DNA of 64,000 bases from CAXMST01 sp038206985 (GTDB taxonomy: Bacteria > Actinomycetota > Thermoleophilia > Solirubrobacterales > 70-9): NCBI GenBank assembly GCA_038206985.1, contig JBBRAH010000013.1, positions 6,212 to 70,211 of the forward strand. The letters are read 5' to 3'. The notes under the pieces were generated by a model, which was given only the letters and a program-made list of their open reading frames with translations, was not told the origin of the DNA and ran no database searches. The position numbers and the translations under genes are program-made. The stretch's first letter is position 1; every line of letters begins with the position of its first letter. Of the stretch, positions 53,441 to 62,130 are shown in pieces.

Positions 53441-54811
53441 ATGAGCGAGGAGACCAAAGAGCGCGCCGACGTGAGCCTGGACGAGATTGTCGCGCTGTGC
53501 AAGAGGCGGGGATTCATCTTTCCGTCCTCCGAGATTTACGGCGGCGTCGGCTCCACCTATGACTACGGCCACTACGGCGTTCTGTTGCGCAACAACGTCA
53601 AGGCTGAGTGGTGGCGGGCGATGCTGACCGAACGCGACGACATCGTCGCCCTCGACTCGGCGATCATCCAGCACCCGCGCGTCTGGGAGGCCTCCGGTCA
53701 TGTCGGCGGCTTCTCGGACCCGATGGTCGACTGCAAGACCTGCAAGAAGCGCTTCCGCGAGGACAAGCTCGATATCGGGCAGTGCGGCGAGAAGCCCTCC
53801 AAGCTGCCCGGCGAGGGCAAGAACTGCGAGCTGACCGAAGCCCGCGACTTCAACCTGATGTTCAAAACACAGGTCGGTCCGGTCGCGGAGACGGGGTCGG
53901 AGGCCTATCTGCGGCCCGAGACGGCCCAGGGGATCTTCATCAACTTCAAGAACGTCCTGCAGTTCTCCCGCAAGAAGCCCCCATTCGGAATCGCCCAGAT
54001 CGGCAAGAGCTTCCGCAACGAGATCACGACCGGCAACTTCATCTTCCGCACGCGCGAGTTCGAGCAGATGGAGATGGAGTTCTTCTGCCCGCCGGACGAG
54101 GCGCCGAAGTGGCACGAGCACTGGATGGCCGAGCGCATGCGCTGGTACACCGACCTCGGCATCCGCCCCGGCAACCTGATCCTGCGCCCGCACGCGGGGG
54201 ACGAGCTGAGCCACTACTCCTCGGCCACCTCCGACATCGAGTACCTGTACCCGATGGGCTACTCGGAGCTCGAGGGCATCGCCAACCGCGGCAACTTCGA
54301 CCTCACCCAGCACGCCGAGTTCTCCGGGGAGAAGCTGGAGTACTTCGACCCCCAAAGCGGCGAGCGCTATGTGCCGCACGTGATCGAGCCGGCCGCCGGC
54401 GTCGATCGCGCCACCCTCGCCTTTCTGGTGGACGCCTACTGGACCGAGGAGGTCGAGGGCCGCCAGCGCAACGTGCTCTCCCTGCACCCGAAACTGGCCC
54501 CGGTCAAGGTTGCGGTCCTGCCCCTGGTCAACAAGGAGGGCATGCCGGAGAAGGCGCGCGAGGTCTTTGAGTCGCTGCGGCGACGGATCGGCGCCGAGTA
54601 CGACACGGGCGGCGCGATCGGCAAGCGCTACCGCCGCCAGGACGAGATCGGCACGCCGTGGTGCATCACGATCGACGGCGAGACCGCCAACGACGACACG
54701 GTGACGCTGCGCGACCGCGACACGCTCGAGCAGTCCCGCGTCCCGGTCGAGGGCCTGGCCGCCGAGTTGCTCGAGCGCCTCGAGCAGCCCTGGACCAGCC
54801 CGCGGGGCTGA
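53441..54811 (+). CDS. glyS: Glycyl-tRNA synthetase (single-chain, dimeric type)
   Basis: 456 residues, the alpha2-type class II enzyme used by actinobacteria rather than the two-chain alpha2beta2 form. RRGFIFPSSEIYGGVGSTYDYG opens the catalytic domain. CKTCKKRF with a later Cys forms a zinc-binding insert. Motif 2 is GIAQIGKSFRNEITTGNFIFRTREFEQME, and motif 3 is AGVDRATLAFLVDAYW. The C-terminal anticodon domain has APVKVAVLPLVNKEG. ATG at 53441 is preferred over upstream start codons because TAGGCT lies 8 nt before it. Confidence 0.95.
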   Translation: MSEETKERADVSLDEIVALCKRRGFIFPSSEIYGGVGSTYDYGHYGVLLRNNVKAEWWRAMLTERDDIVALDSAIIQHPRVWEASGHVGGFSDPMVDCKTCKKRFREDKLDIGQCGEKPSKLPGEGKNCELTEARDFNLMFKTQVGPVAETGSEAYLRPETAQGIFINFKNVLQFSRKKPPFGIAQIGKSFRNEITTGNFIFRTREFEQMEMEFFCPPDEAPKWHEHWMAERMRWYTDLGIRPGNLILRPHAGDELSHYSSATSDIEYLYPMGYSELEGIANRGNFDLTQHAEFSGEKLEYFDPQSGERYVPHVIEPAAGVDRATLAFLVDAYWTEEVEGRQRNVLSLHPKLAPVKVAVLPLVNKEGMPEKAREVFESLRRRIGAEYDTGGAIGKRYRRQDEIGTPWCITIDGETANDDTVTLRDRDTLEQSRVPVEGLAAELLERLEQPWTSPRG

Positions 54812-55017
54812 GTCCGTCGGTTCGCGGGCCCGCCCGTCGCGGTCGTCCGTCCAGGCCGTTGCAGCTTGGTCACTCCCTCGCTGCAAACCGCCCCGGCCAC
54901 ACGGCGGGGGACCCTCGGGGTCTCACGACCGATTGCAGGCAACTCAGGGACCGCCGAGTACCCGCACACCCACCCCACGGAACTCGAGGCGGACCTCCGC
55001 GCGATGGGAGTCGGCGA

Positions 55018-55023
55018 TAGGTT
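55018..55023 (+). promoter_or_regulatory. -10 element TAGGTT, leaderless promoter
   Basis: TAGGTT ends 7 nt before the ATG at 55031. The 219-bp stretch between the synthetase stop and this point shows nothing else that I can identify. Confidence 0.45.
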
Positions 55024-55030
55024 CTGAGGC

Positions 55031-55501
55031 ATGAGCGAGCCGGAGGCGAAGTCGAGGCGGGAGGCCTATCTCCATGTGCTCGAGATCCCGACCCGCTGGA
55101 ACGACAATGACGTCTACGGGCACGTCAACAACGTCGAGTACTACGGCTACTTCGACACCGTGATCAACGAGTGGCTGATCCGCGAGGGCGGCCTCGACAT
55201 CCACGACGGCGAGACGGTCGGCTTCTGTGTCGAGTCGCAATGCAGCTACATGGCGCCGATCTCCTTCCCGGAGACGGTGGAGGTCGCGCTAAGAGTCGGC
55301 CACCTGGGCAGCTCCTCGGTCCGCTACGAGATCGGCATCTTCCGCAAGGGCGTCGCCGAGCCGGCGGCCGAGGGCCACTTCGTGCACGTCTTCGTCGAGG
55401 TCGCCGGCGGCCGCCCCACCGGGATCCCGGAGTCCGTCCGCTCCTGCCTCGAGCGGCTCCGGCCGGAGGGCAGCGAAGCGCCGGACGAGGCAGCTTCGTG
55501 A
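55031..55501 (+). CDS. Hotdog-fold acyl-CoA thioesterase
   Basis: 156 residues, YbgC/4-hydroxybenzoyl-CoA-thioesterase type. The signature RWNDNDVYGHVNNVEYYGYFDT places the catalytic Asp in the first strand-helix turn. A long central helix, strands and the SSVRYEIGIFRKG segment complete one hotdog unit. It hydrolyses acyl-CoA thioesters. Its stop overlaps the GTG of the dehydrogenase by 4 bp, suggesting a two-step route from an acyl-CoA or aldehyde metabolite. Confidence 0.9.
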   Translation: MSEPEAKSRREAYLHVLEIPTRWNDNDVYGHVNNVEYYGYFDTVINEWLIREGGLDIHDGETVGFCVESQCSYMAPISFPETVEVALRVGHLGSSSVRYEIGIFRKGVAEPAAEGHFVHVFVEVAGGRPTGIPESVRSCLERLRPEGSEAPDEAAS

Positions 55502-56622
55502 AGACGCGCTCGGCCGTGTTGCGGGCAATGGGCTCCCCCGGCCCCTACGCCGACTCCAGGCCCCTGGAGATCCTCGAACTCGAACTCGACGGCCCGGGTC
55601 CGGGCGAGATCCTCGTCGAGGTCGGCGCCGCCGGGCTCTGCCACTCCGACCTCTCGGTCATCAACGGCTCGCGACCGCGGGTGATGCCGATGGCACTCGG
55701 CCACGAGGCCGCCGGCGAGGTTTCTGCGGTGGGAGCCGGGGTCACGTCCCTGGCCCCCGGCGACCACGTGGTACTCGCTTTCGTGCCGGCCTGCGGCGCC
55801 TGCAGTCCGTGCCGGACCGGCCGCGCGGCGCTCTGCGAGCCGGGCGCCACCGCCAACGCCAGGGGCACGCTGCTCTCCGGCGAGATCCGCCTGCACGGCG
55901 ACGACGGCCAACCGCTCTACCACCACCTCGGCGTCTCAGCCTTCAGCGAGCGGATCGTCGTCTCCGAGCGTTCGGCGATCAAGGTCGATCGCGAGCTCCC
56001 CTGGGAGATCGCCTCGCTGTTCGGATGCGCCGTGCTCACCGGGGTCGGGGCCGCGACGCGCAGCGCCGACATCCGGCCCGGCGAGAGCGTCGCGATTTTC
56101 GGCCTCGGCGGGGTCGGGCTCGCCGCGCTGATGGGCGCCGTCGTGGCCGGCGCCGAGCGGATCGTCGCCATCGATCTGGTGCCTGAGAAGCTGACACTGG
56201 CCACCGAACTCGGTGCGACGAGCACGGTCGAAGCTGGCCCCGGAGCGGTCGAAGCCGTCCGCGAGGCGACCGACGGCGGCGCCGACAAGGCGGTCGAAAC
56301 CGTCGGCAGCGCCGCGGTGGTTGCCGACGCCTATGCAGCCACACGACGCGGTGGCACCACCGTCACCGTCGGCCTCCCCCACCCTGAGCAGATGCTCGAG
56401 ATCGCGGCCGTCAGCCTGGTCGCGGAGGAACGGACGCTGAAGGGCTCCTATCTGGGCTCCTGCGTCCCGGCCGAGGACATCCCCCGATTCATCGCCCTGC
56501 ACAAGGCGGGCCGACTGCCGGTAGAGCGGCTGCTGAGCGGCACGCTGGCGCTCGAAGATGTGAACCAGGCATTCGATCGGCTCGCGAGTGGCGAGGCCGC
56601 CCGGCAAGCGATCGTCTTCTAG
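55498..56622 (+). CDS. Zinc-dependent alcohol dehydrogenase (MDR family, class III-like)
   Basis: 374 residues. Catalytic zinc ligands lie in GLCHSDLSVI and LGHEAAGEV (Cys and His-Glu); the structural zinc lobe is CGACSPCRTGRAALC. The Rossmann domain has SVAIFGLGGVGLAALMGAV with a downstream acidic residue, so NAD(H) is likely. The layout (insert after the structural zinc) resembles long-chain alcohol/formaldehyde-type dehydrogenases. GTG at 55498 is chosen; the frame open further upstream is shadow of the thioesterase. It is co-transcribed with that gene. Confidence 0.92.
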   Translation: MKTRSAVLRAMGSPGPYADSRPLEILELELDGPGPGEILVEVGAAGLCHSDLSVINGSRPRVMPMALGHEAAGEVSAVGAGVTSLAPGDHVVLAFVPACGACSPCRTGRAALCEPGATANARGTLLSGEIRLHGDDGQPLYHHLGVSAFSERIVVSERSAIKVDRELPWEIASLFGCAVLTGVGAATRSADIRPGESVAIFGLGGVGLAALMGAVVAGAERIVAIDLVPEKLTLATELGATSTVEAGPGAVEAVREATDGGADKAVETVGSAAVVADAYAATRRGGTTVTVGLPHPEQMLEIAAVSLVAEERTLKGSYLGSCVPAEDIPRFIALHKAGRLPVERLLSGTLALEDVNQAFDRLASGEAARQAIVF

Positions 56623-56639
56623 CGCCTGAGGGACACGAG

Positions 56640-56655
56640 TGTGAGATCGATCACA
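56640..56655. promoter_or_regulatory. CRP-family binding site, perfect TGTGA-N6-TCACA
   Basis: The 16-bp palindrome TGTGAGATCGATCACA matches the consensus for E. coli CRP and mycobacterial CRP exactly. Its centre (56647.5) is about 61 bp upstream of the start predicted from the -10 at 56696-56701, the classic class I activation spacing. Confidence 0.75.
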
Positions 56656-56695
56656 GTCGGCCCACTCTCCACTGGCTGCTCAGCCAGTTTCGGGG

Positions 56696-56701
56696 TAGTC
56701 T
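56696..56701 (+). promoter_or_regulatory. -10 element TAGTCT of the R2-SCP2 gene
   Basis: TAGTCT with a predicted start near 56708 leaves a leader of about 40 nt containing AAGGAG 5 nt before the ATG. The -35 region is weak, as expected of an activator-dependent promoter. Confidence 0.5.
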
Positions 56702-56747
56702 CAACTTGCGCGCTTCGCGTAACCGCACGACCTTTGAAGGAGAGCCA

Positions 56748-58022
56748 ATGTCAGTTGCCGAGCAGTCCCTGACCGATCGGATCACCTACGACGATCTGTA
56801 CCGCCGCTGGGAGCAGAGCAACTGGTCGGCGACGGCGATCGACTTCAGCGCCGATCGTGAGGGCTGGGAGTCGCTGACCGAGATGCAGCGCAAATCGGCG
56901 ATGTGGCTCTACTCGATGTTCTTCTTCGGCGAGGACTCGGTCGCGGACAACCTCTCCCCCTACATCGACGCCGCCCCGACCGAGGAGCAGAAGTACTTCC
57001 TCGCAACCCAGCAGGTGGACGAGGTCCGCCACGCCGTCTTCTTCCATCGCTTCTTCAAAGAGGTGATCGGCGCCGGCGACACCGTCGCCTCGACACTCGC
57101 CTCGACGGAGCCGCACCTCTCCTGGGGCTACCGCAAGGTCTTCGAGCGTCTCGACCGGATGGCCGAGGAGCTGCGCCGCGACCGCTCGCTGCCCAAGTTC
57201 GCCCAGGCGATCACCCTCTACCACCTGATCGTCGAGGCGACGCTCGCCCAGCCGGGCCAGCACTTCATCGAAGATTTCTTCGTCCGCGACGGCTCGCTGC
57301 CAGGCTTCAGCGAGGGCATGGAGAACGTCTCCCGCGACGAGCAGCGCCACATCGGCTTCGGCGTGAAGGTGCTGAGCGAGCTGGTTCGCACCTCGGACGA
57401 GGTCAAGGCCGCGATCGACGAACTGATGGCGGAAGTCATGCCGTGGACCTCCTCCGTGTTGGTGCCGCCGAACTGGGACCTCGAATACACCCGCTGCTAT
57501 GGCTTCGAGATGGAGGACATCGCGGAGTTCGGGATCAAGGCGCTCGAGCAGAAATGGCGTGCGATCGGCTACCCGATGGACGAGATGCCCCCGGGGGTGA
57601 TTCCGGTTGACTTCTCTCTTCCGCACCGCGAGCGCGGAGCGCAGATGCTCAGCCTGGTCAAGGCCGGCATCATCGGTGAGCCGAAACCGCCCTCCGAGGT
57701 TTCCTCCGATCCCGAGCTGCAGGAGCTGTACTTCGACATGGTTGCCCGCTCGATCGACGACAGCAAGGGCAACGGTTCGCCGTTCACGGTGCAGTGGCGC
57801 TTCAGCGACATCGAGCCCTGGAACGTGGTCGTCGATAACGGCTCAACCCGAGCCGAGAAGGGCCTGGTGCCGGATGCCGACGTCACACTCGAAACCAGCT
57901 GGTACGACTTCGTCGAGCTCAGCAAGGGTTCGGTGAGCCCACCCAAGGCACTGGTCCAGCGGCGGCTGAAGGTGAGCGGAGGACCCCGCAACCTGCTGCG
58001 CTTCCGCAAGCTCTTCGGCTGA
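56748..58022 (+). CDS. R2-like diiron oxidase fused to an SCP2 lipid-binding domain
   Basis: 424 residues. Residues 15-300 are a ferritin-like R2 fold with ligand set Glu62, Glu92, His95, Glu163, Glu198, His201. This spacing is close to R2-like ligand-binding oxidase (R2lox); Tyr158 sits where R2lox has its cross-linking Tyr, but the partner Val position is Ser64. Residues about 325-424 resemble an SCP2 sterol-carrier domain (FTVQWRFSDIEPWNVVVDNG...LVQRRLKVSGG). The fusion suggests oxidation of a bound lipid; this is inference. ATG at 56748 has AAGGAG 5 nt upstream, and the promoter carries a CRP site. Confidence 0.85.
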   Translation: MSVAEQSLTDRITYDDLYRRWEQSNWSATAIDFSADREGWESLTEMQRKSAMWLYSMFFFGEDSVADNLSPYIDAAPTEEQKYFLATQQVDEVRHAVFFHRFFKEVIGAGDTVASTLASTEPHLSWGYRKVFERLDRMAEELRRDRSLPKFAQAITLYHLIVEATLAQPGQHFIEDFFVRDGSLPGFSEGMENVSRDEQRHIGFGVKVLSELVRTSDEVKAAIDELMAEVMPWTSSVLVPPNWDLEYTRCYGFEMEDIAEFGIKALEQKWRAIGYPMDEMPPGVIPVDFSLPHRERGAQMLSLVKAGIIGEPKPPSEVSSDPELQELYFDMVARSIDDSKGNGSPFTVQWRFSDIEPWNVVVDNGSTRAEKGLVPDADVTLETSWYDFVELSKGSVSPPKALVQRRLKVSGGPRNLLRFRKLFG

Positions 58023-58059
58023 GCCGGGAGCATCGTCTGACGTCGAATCGAGGAGAGAG

Positions 58060-58950
58060 ATGAGCGAGATCTACCGCACCCCAGAGGAGCGCTTCGAGGG
58101 CCTGCCCGACTTCCCCTGGGAGCCCAGCTACTTCGATTGGGAGACAGCGATCGGGACAGTCCGCCTCGCCCGGATCGACGAGGGCGAAGGGAGCCCGATC
58201 GTCCTCTTCCACGGAGAGCCGACCTGGTCCTTCCTCTACCGGAAGATGCTGCCGCCGCTGCTCGAAACCGGCCACCGCTGCGTGGTGCCCGACCACCCGG
58301 GCTTCGGCCGCTCCGACAAGCCGACCGACTTCGGCTGGTACTCCTTCGACGCTCACTACGAGGCGACACTCGCCCATCTCGTAGAGGCCGGCGTCAGCGA
58401 CGCCACGTTCGTCGTCCAGGACTGGGGCGGGCCGATCGGCATGCGGATCGCCGCTGAGCATCCGGAGATGTGCGGGAAGCTCGTCGTCATGGACACCGGC
58501 GTCTTCACCGGGCATCAGCCGATGACAGACGCCTGGAAGACGTTCCGCGACTTCGTCGAGCGAACCGATGACCTGCCGATCGGCATGCTCGTCGGCGGCG
58601 CCTGCCATACCCCACCGGCCGACGAAGTGATCGCCGCCTACGAGGCACCGTTCCCTGAACCCGCCGCCAAGCAAGGGGCGAGGGCCTTCCCCCTGATGCT
58701 GCCCACGACCCCCGACGCCCCCGGAGCCGAAGCCGGCCAGCGGACGCTCGAGGCGATGGCCGCCAGCGACCGCCCGGCGCTTCTGCTCTGGGCCGAGCAC
58801 GACCCCGTGATCCCGCCCAGCGTCGGCAGCAGGCTTGCAGAGCGCATCGGATGGCCCGAGCCCGAGGTGATCAGTGAGGCTTCCCACTTCCTCCAGGAGG
58901 ACCAGGGCGAGCTACTGGGCCGCCGAATCGCGGACTGGCTGGCCGGCTGA
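58060..58950 (+). CDS. Haloalkane dehalogenase-like alpha/beta hydrolase
   Basis: 296 residues, closest in motif order to subfamily HLD-I (DhlA). HGEPTWSFLYRKM (oxyanion hole), VVQDWGGPIG (nucleophile Asp and halide-stabilising Trp) and SHFLQED (catalytic His) are present. YEAPFPEPAAKQGARAFP matches the HLD cap. The second cap Trp of DhlA is not evident, so dehalogenase activity is uncertain and another hydrolase substrate is possible. GAGGAGAGAG precedes the ATG. The 37-bp gap to the R2-SCP2 gene indicates one operon. Confidence 0.87.
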   Translation: MSEIYRTPEERFEGLPDFPWEPSYFDWETAIGTVRLARIDEGEGSPIVLFHGEPTWSFLYRKMLPPLLETGHRCVVPDHPGFGRSDKPTDFGWYSFDAHYEATLAHLVEAGVSDATFVVQDWGGPIGMRIAAEHPEMCGKLVVMDTGVFTGHQPMTDAWKTFRDFVERTDDLPIGMLVGGACHTPPADEVIAAYEAPFPEPAAKQGARAFPLMLPTTPDAPGAEAGQRTLEAMAASDRPALLLWAEHDPVIPPSVGSRLAERIGWPEPEVISEASHFLQEDQGELLGRRIADWLAG

Positions 58951-58967
58951 GGCCGAAGGTCCCAGCC

Positions 58968-59717
58968 CTAACCAGGCGCTGGAGCCGCGTGGGCCTTCAG
59001 GTACGCGTCCCGGGCCTCGCGGAAGGCGCCGTCGGCCTTGACCCGGCCCTCCTCCAGCCAGACCGCACGGTTGCAGAGTCGGGAGAGAATCTCGTGGTCG
59101 TGGCCCGCCGCGACCACGATGCCACCGGCGGCAAGGATCGCTTCCGCATGGGCGACCAGGCGCAGCCGGAACTCGTGATCGAGGGCCTCGTGGACCTCGT
59201 CGAGGAGCAGGATGCCGGGGCGGGATTGCTCGGCGGCGGCGAGGGCCAGACGCGCTCTCATCCCCTGCGAATAGGAGGAGGCGGGGCGTTCGAACGCCTC
59301 ACCCAGCGCCGCCTCGGCCTCGATCTCCGGCAACGCTTCCCGGGCCTCAGAGCGGGAGAGACCGGCGAGGACGGCGAGTAGGACAGCGTTCTCGCGGCCC
59401 GTGAGCGTCGGCGTCAGACCGGCGTCGATGGAGAGCAGCGAGCCGACCGAACCGCGCACCGAAAGTTCCCCGGCATCGGGCGCCAGCACGCCGCCCAGGA
59501 CCCGCAGCAGCGTGGTCTTGCCGGAGCCGCTCGGACCGACCAGAGCCAGGCCCTCGCCACCGCCGAGGCCGAAGCTCACATCCTGCAATCCCCACGTCGT
59601 CTGCGGATGGAAGGCAAGCCGCGCCCGCCCGGGCGTGGTCACGCGCCGGTGGCTGTCGAACCAGAAACGGACGCCGACCCGGTCGGCGACAACGGAGTTG
59701 GCTACGGACCCGGCCAT
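58968..59717 (-). CDS. ABC transporter ATPase (Wzt/TagH-like polysaccharide exporter)
   Basis: 249 residues. Walker A is LVGPSGSGKTTLLR, the signature is SYSQGMRARLALAA and Walker B is ILLLDEVHEALD, then the H-loop. An insert before Walker A (RARLAFHPQTTWGLQDVSF) is typical of O-antigen and teichoic acid exporters. The C-terminal carbohydrate-recognition domain of Wzt is absent, so this is the short form. The ATG follows directly on the permease stop, so both are translated together. Confidence 0.92.
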   Translation of the reverse strand: MAGSVANSVVADRVGVRFWFDSHRRVTTPGRARLAFHPQTTWGLQDVSFGLGGGEGLALVGPSGSGKTTLLRVLGGVLAPDAGELSVRGSVGSLLSIDAGLTPTLTGRENAVLLAVLAGLSRSEAREALPEIEAEAALGEAFERPASSYSQGMRARLALAAAEQSRPGILLLDEVHEALDHEFRLRLVAHAEAILAAGGIVVAAGHDHEILSRLCNRAVWLEEGRVKADGAFREARDAYLKAHAAPAPG

Positions 59718-60575
59718 CTAGATCACCTTGGCCAGGTGGCGCTCCTCGCGCCTGTAGATCGGCAGAAAGATGACGAACAGGGCGAGGGCGAAGCCGAGCG
59801 GATAGAGCAACTCCCACGCGGCAGGGGAGTCCCCGTAGAGCAGCACGTCGCGGAATGCCTCGAAGATGCCGGTCAGTGGATTGAGCTTGACCCAGTCCTG
59901 CGCGCCGGCCGGGATCTCGTTGAGGGAGATGATTCCGGGGGCGAGGAAGAACAGCATCCTGACCAAGCTGCGGGCGATGTTCTGCCACTCCGGGAACCAG
60001 ATCCCGAACAGAGAGGCCGGATACGCGCAGGAGACGGTGAAGGTCACGGTGACCAGCATCACCACGGGCAGCCAGAGGATCGCCAGAGTCGGACCGACCA
60101 GGTAGATGGCCATCAACGCGAACAGCAGCAGCAGGCTGCCGGCGAAGGCGATCGCCTCGGTACAGGCACTCGAAGCGGGCAGCAGGATCCGGTCGAAGCC
60201 GACGTTGAGGACGATGGCCTGACGCTCCCGCACCGTCATCATCGAGTTGAAGACGGTCATCATCATCAAGTGGAACGGGACCACTGCGCAGGCGAGGCTG
60301 AGGCCCGGTGCGGGCCCACCGCGATCGAGGATGATCGTACGCAGAACCAGATAGACGGCGACCAGAGCCATCGAGTCCAGCATCCACTTGAGGAAGCGCA
60401 GCGGATCGCGCCCGTATCGCGCGCGCATGTCCGCGAGCGAAAGCGCCACGAGCAGGTCCGCCTTGCGGCGCAGCCGGGAGGGCTCGATGCGCGGTCCCGC
60501 GCGCCCGGTGGCCGCCGGCTGAGGCCGACTCTCGACCGTGGTTGTCCCTACCTCCTGCTCGATGGCAGGGATCAT
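59718..60575 (-). CDS. ABC-2 type permease (Wzm/TagG-like polysaccharide exporter)
   Basis: 285 residues with about six membrane segments after a 40-residue soluble N-terminus. ADLLVALSLADMRARYGRDPLRFLKW is the interfacial helix of ABC-2 glycan exporters, followed by pore segments and PLTGIFEAFRDVLLYG near the end. It pairs with the ATPase gene to export a lipid-linked polysaccharide. ATG at 60575 diverges from the flavoprotein gene at 60664, so both units share an 88-bp promoter region. Confidence 0.9.
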   Translation of the reverse strand: MIPAIEQEVGTTTVESRPQPAATGRAGPRIEPSRLRRKADLLVALSLADMRARYGRDPLRFLKWMLDSMALVAVYLVLRTIILDRGGPAPGLSLACAVVPFHLMMMTVFNSMMTVRERQAIVLNVGFDRILLPASSACTEAIAFAGSLLLLFALMAIYLVGPTLAILWLPVVMLVTVTFTVSCAYPASLFGIWFPEWQNIARSLVRMLFFLAPGIISLNEIPAGAQDWVKLNPLTGIFEAFRDVLLYGDSPAAWELLYPLGFALALFVIFLPIYRREERHLAKVI

Positions 60576-60663
60576 AGGAACGCGCCGCCCCGTAGGCGTC
60601 CCGCCGCACCTACACCACCTCGCCTACACTCCCGCCCTTCCGCGCCACGCGTGGAACCCGCCA

Positions 60664-62130
60664 ATGGGCAAAGTTGAAGACGATCACCGACTTGGAGCGG
60701 CGGTCCTGGGAGCAGGGCCGGCCGGATTGACGGGCGCTCACGCGCTCGCGCATCACGGCGTGCCGACCACCGTCTTCGAGGCCGACGGAACGGTCGGAGG
60801 CATCGCCAAGACTGTGGAGTTCGGCGACTTCCGCTTCGACCTTGGCGGCCACCGCTTCTACACCAAGCTCAAGCCGGTCGAGCGCTTCTGGCAGGACATC
60901 ATGGGTGACGACTGGCTGACCCGCGAGCGCATGTCGCGGATCTACTACCGCAATCGCTTCTTCAACTATCCCCTGCGGGCCGAAGACGTCTTCAAAGGTC
61001 TCGGGATCGTGGAGTCCGCACGCTGCGCCGGCTCCTACATCAAGTGGCGTCGCCGGATGCGCCACCACGAGCCCCAGAACTTCCGCGAGTGGGTAGTCGG
61101 CCGCTTCGGCGAGCGGATCTATCAGAACTTCTTCGAGTCCTATACCGAGAAGGTATGGGGGATCCCCGGCGAGGAGATCCAGTCCGAATGGGCAGCACAG
61201 CGGATCCAGAACTTCACACTGATGCAGGCTGCGCTGGGAGTCCTCGGCCTGCGCCGCGGTGGCGAGGTCAGCACCCTGATCGAGGAGTTCCAGTATCCGC
61301 GCCTGGGTCCCGGCCAGCTCTGGGAGACGCTCACCGAGCAGCTCGAGGCGGCCGGCACCAAGGTGCATCTGCAGCGGCGCGTCACCGGGATCACCCACAA
61401 TGCCGGCCGCGCCGAGACGATCATCGTCACCGAAGGCGACGGTGAGCATGAGTACGGGGTCGATTCCGTGCTCTCGACAATCCCTCTCTCGGAGCTGATC
61501 TTCTCGCTGCAGCCGGCCGCGCCGGCGGAGGTCCAGGAGGCGGCGCTGAAGCTGACCTATCGCAACCTCTGCCTCGTCGCCTTGATGACTGATGAACCTG
61601 AGCCGTTCCCCGACAACTGGATCTACCTGCATGACCCCGACACCCGCGCCGGCCGCGTTCAGAACTTCGGCGCCTGGAGCCCCGACATGGTGCGACCCGG
61701 AACCACCTGTCTGGGGGTCGAGTACTTCTGCTTCGACACGGACGAGATCTGGAGCATGAGCGACGCCGACGCCGTGGCACTCGCCACGGAGGAGCTGGCC
61801 CGGATCGGCCTCGTGACGCCCGATCGGGTCTTTGACGGCGTCAAGGTGAACGTGCCCAAGGCCTATCCCATGTACGACGCCAACTACCGCGAGGCGGTTG
61901 CCGAGATCCGGGGCTACCTCGAACACTTCGAGAATCTGCGGACCTGCGGTCGCAACGGCCTGCACCGCTACAACAACCAGGACCATTCGATGTGGACCGC
62001 CGTGATCGCGGCGCGCAACCTGGCCACGGGCTCGGCGCACGACGTCTGGTCGGTGAATACCAGGGGGGAGTACCTCGAGCGGCAGGGTCACCTCGAGGTG
62101 GAACTCGCGGAGCTGGCACCCCGCGGCTAG
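60664..62130 (+). CDS. FAD-dependent oxidoreductase, UDP-galactopyranose mutase/amine oxidase-like
   Basis: 488 residues. The N-terminal dinucleotide fold is AAVLGAGPAGLTGAHALAHHG with a VFEADGTVGG acidic turn. The family motif DLGGHRFYTK (about 62-71) and the C-terminal MDHS-type FAD segment (CGRNGLHRYNNQDHSMWTAV) are present. EKVWGIPGEEIQSEWAAQRI is a glycan-biosynthesis subgroup motif shared with UGM-like proteins. It probably rearranges or oxidises a nucleotide sugar or lipid-linked precursor. It sits next to a glycan exporter and a glycosyltransferase-like gene. Confidence 0.85.
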   Translation: MGKVEDDHRLGAAVLGAGPAGLTGAHALAHHGVPTTVFEADGTVGGIAKTVEFGDFRFDLGGHRFYTKLKPVERFWQDIMGDDWLTRERMSRIYYRNRFFNYPLRAEDVFKGLGIVESARCAGSYIKWRRRMRHHEPQNFREWVVGRFGERIYQNFFESYTEKVWGIPGEEIQSEWAAQRIQNFTLMQAALGVLGLRRGGEVSTLIEEFQYPRLGPGQLWETLTEQLEAAGTKVHLQRRVTGITHNAGRAETIIVTEGDGEHEYGVDSVLSTIPLSELIFSLQPAAPAEVQEAALKLTYRNLCLVALMTDEPEPFPDNWIYLHDPDTRAGRVQNFGAWSPDMVRPGTTCLGVEYFCFDTDEIWSMSDADAVALATEELARIGLVTPDRVFDGVKVNVPKAYPMYDANYREAVAEIRGYLEHFENLRTCGRNGLHRYNNQDHSMWTAVIAARNLATGSAHDVWSVNTRGEYLERQGHLEVELAELAPRG

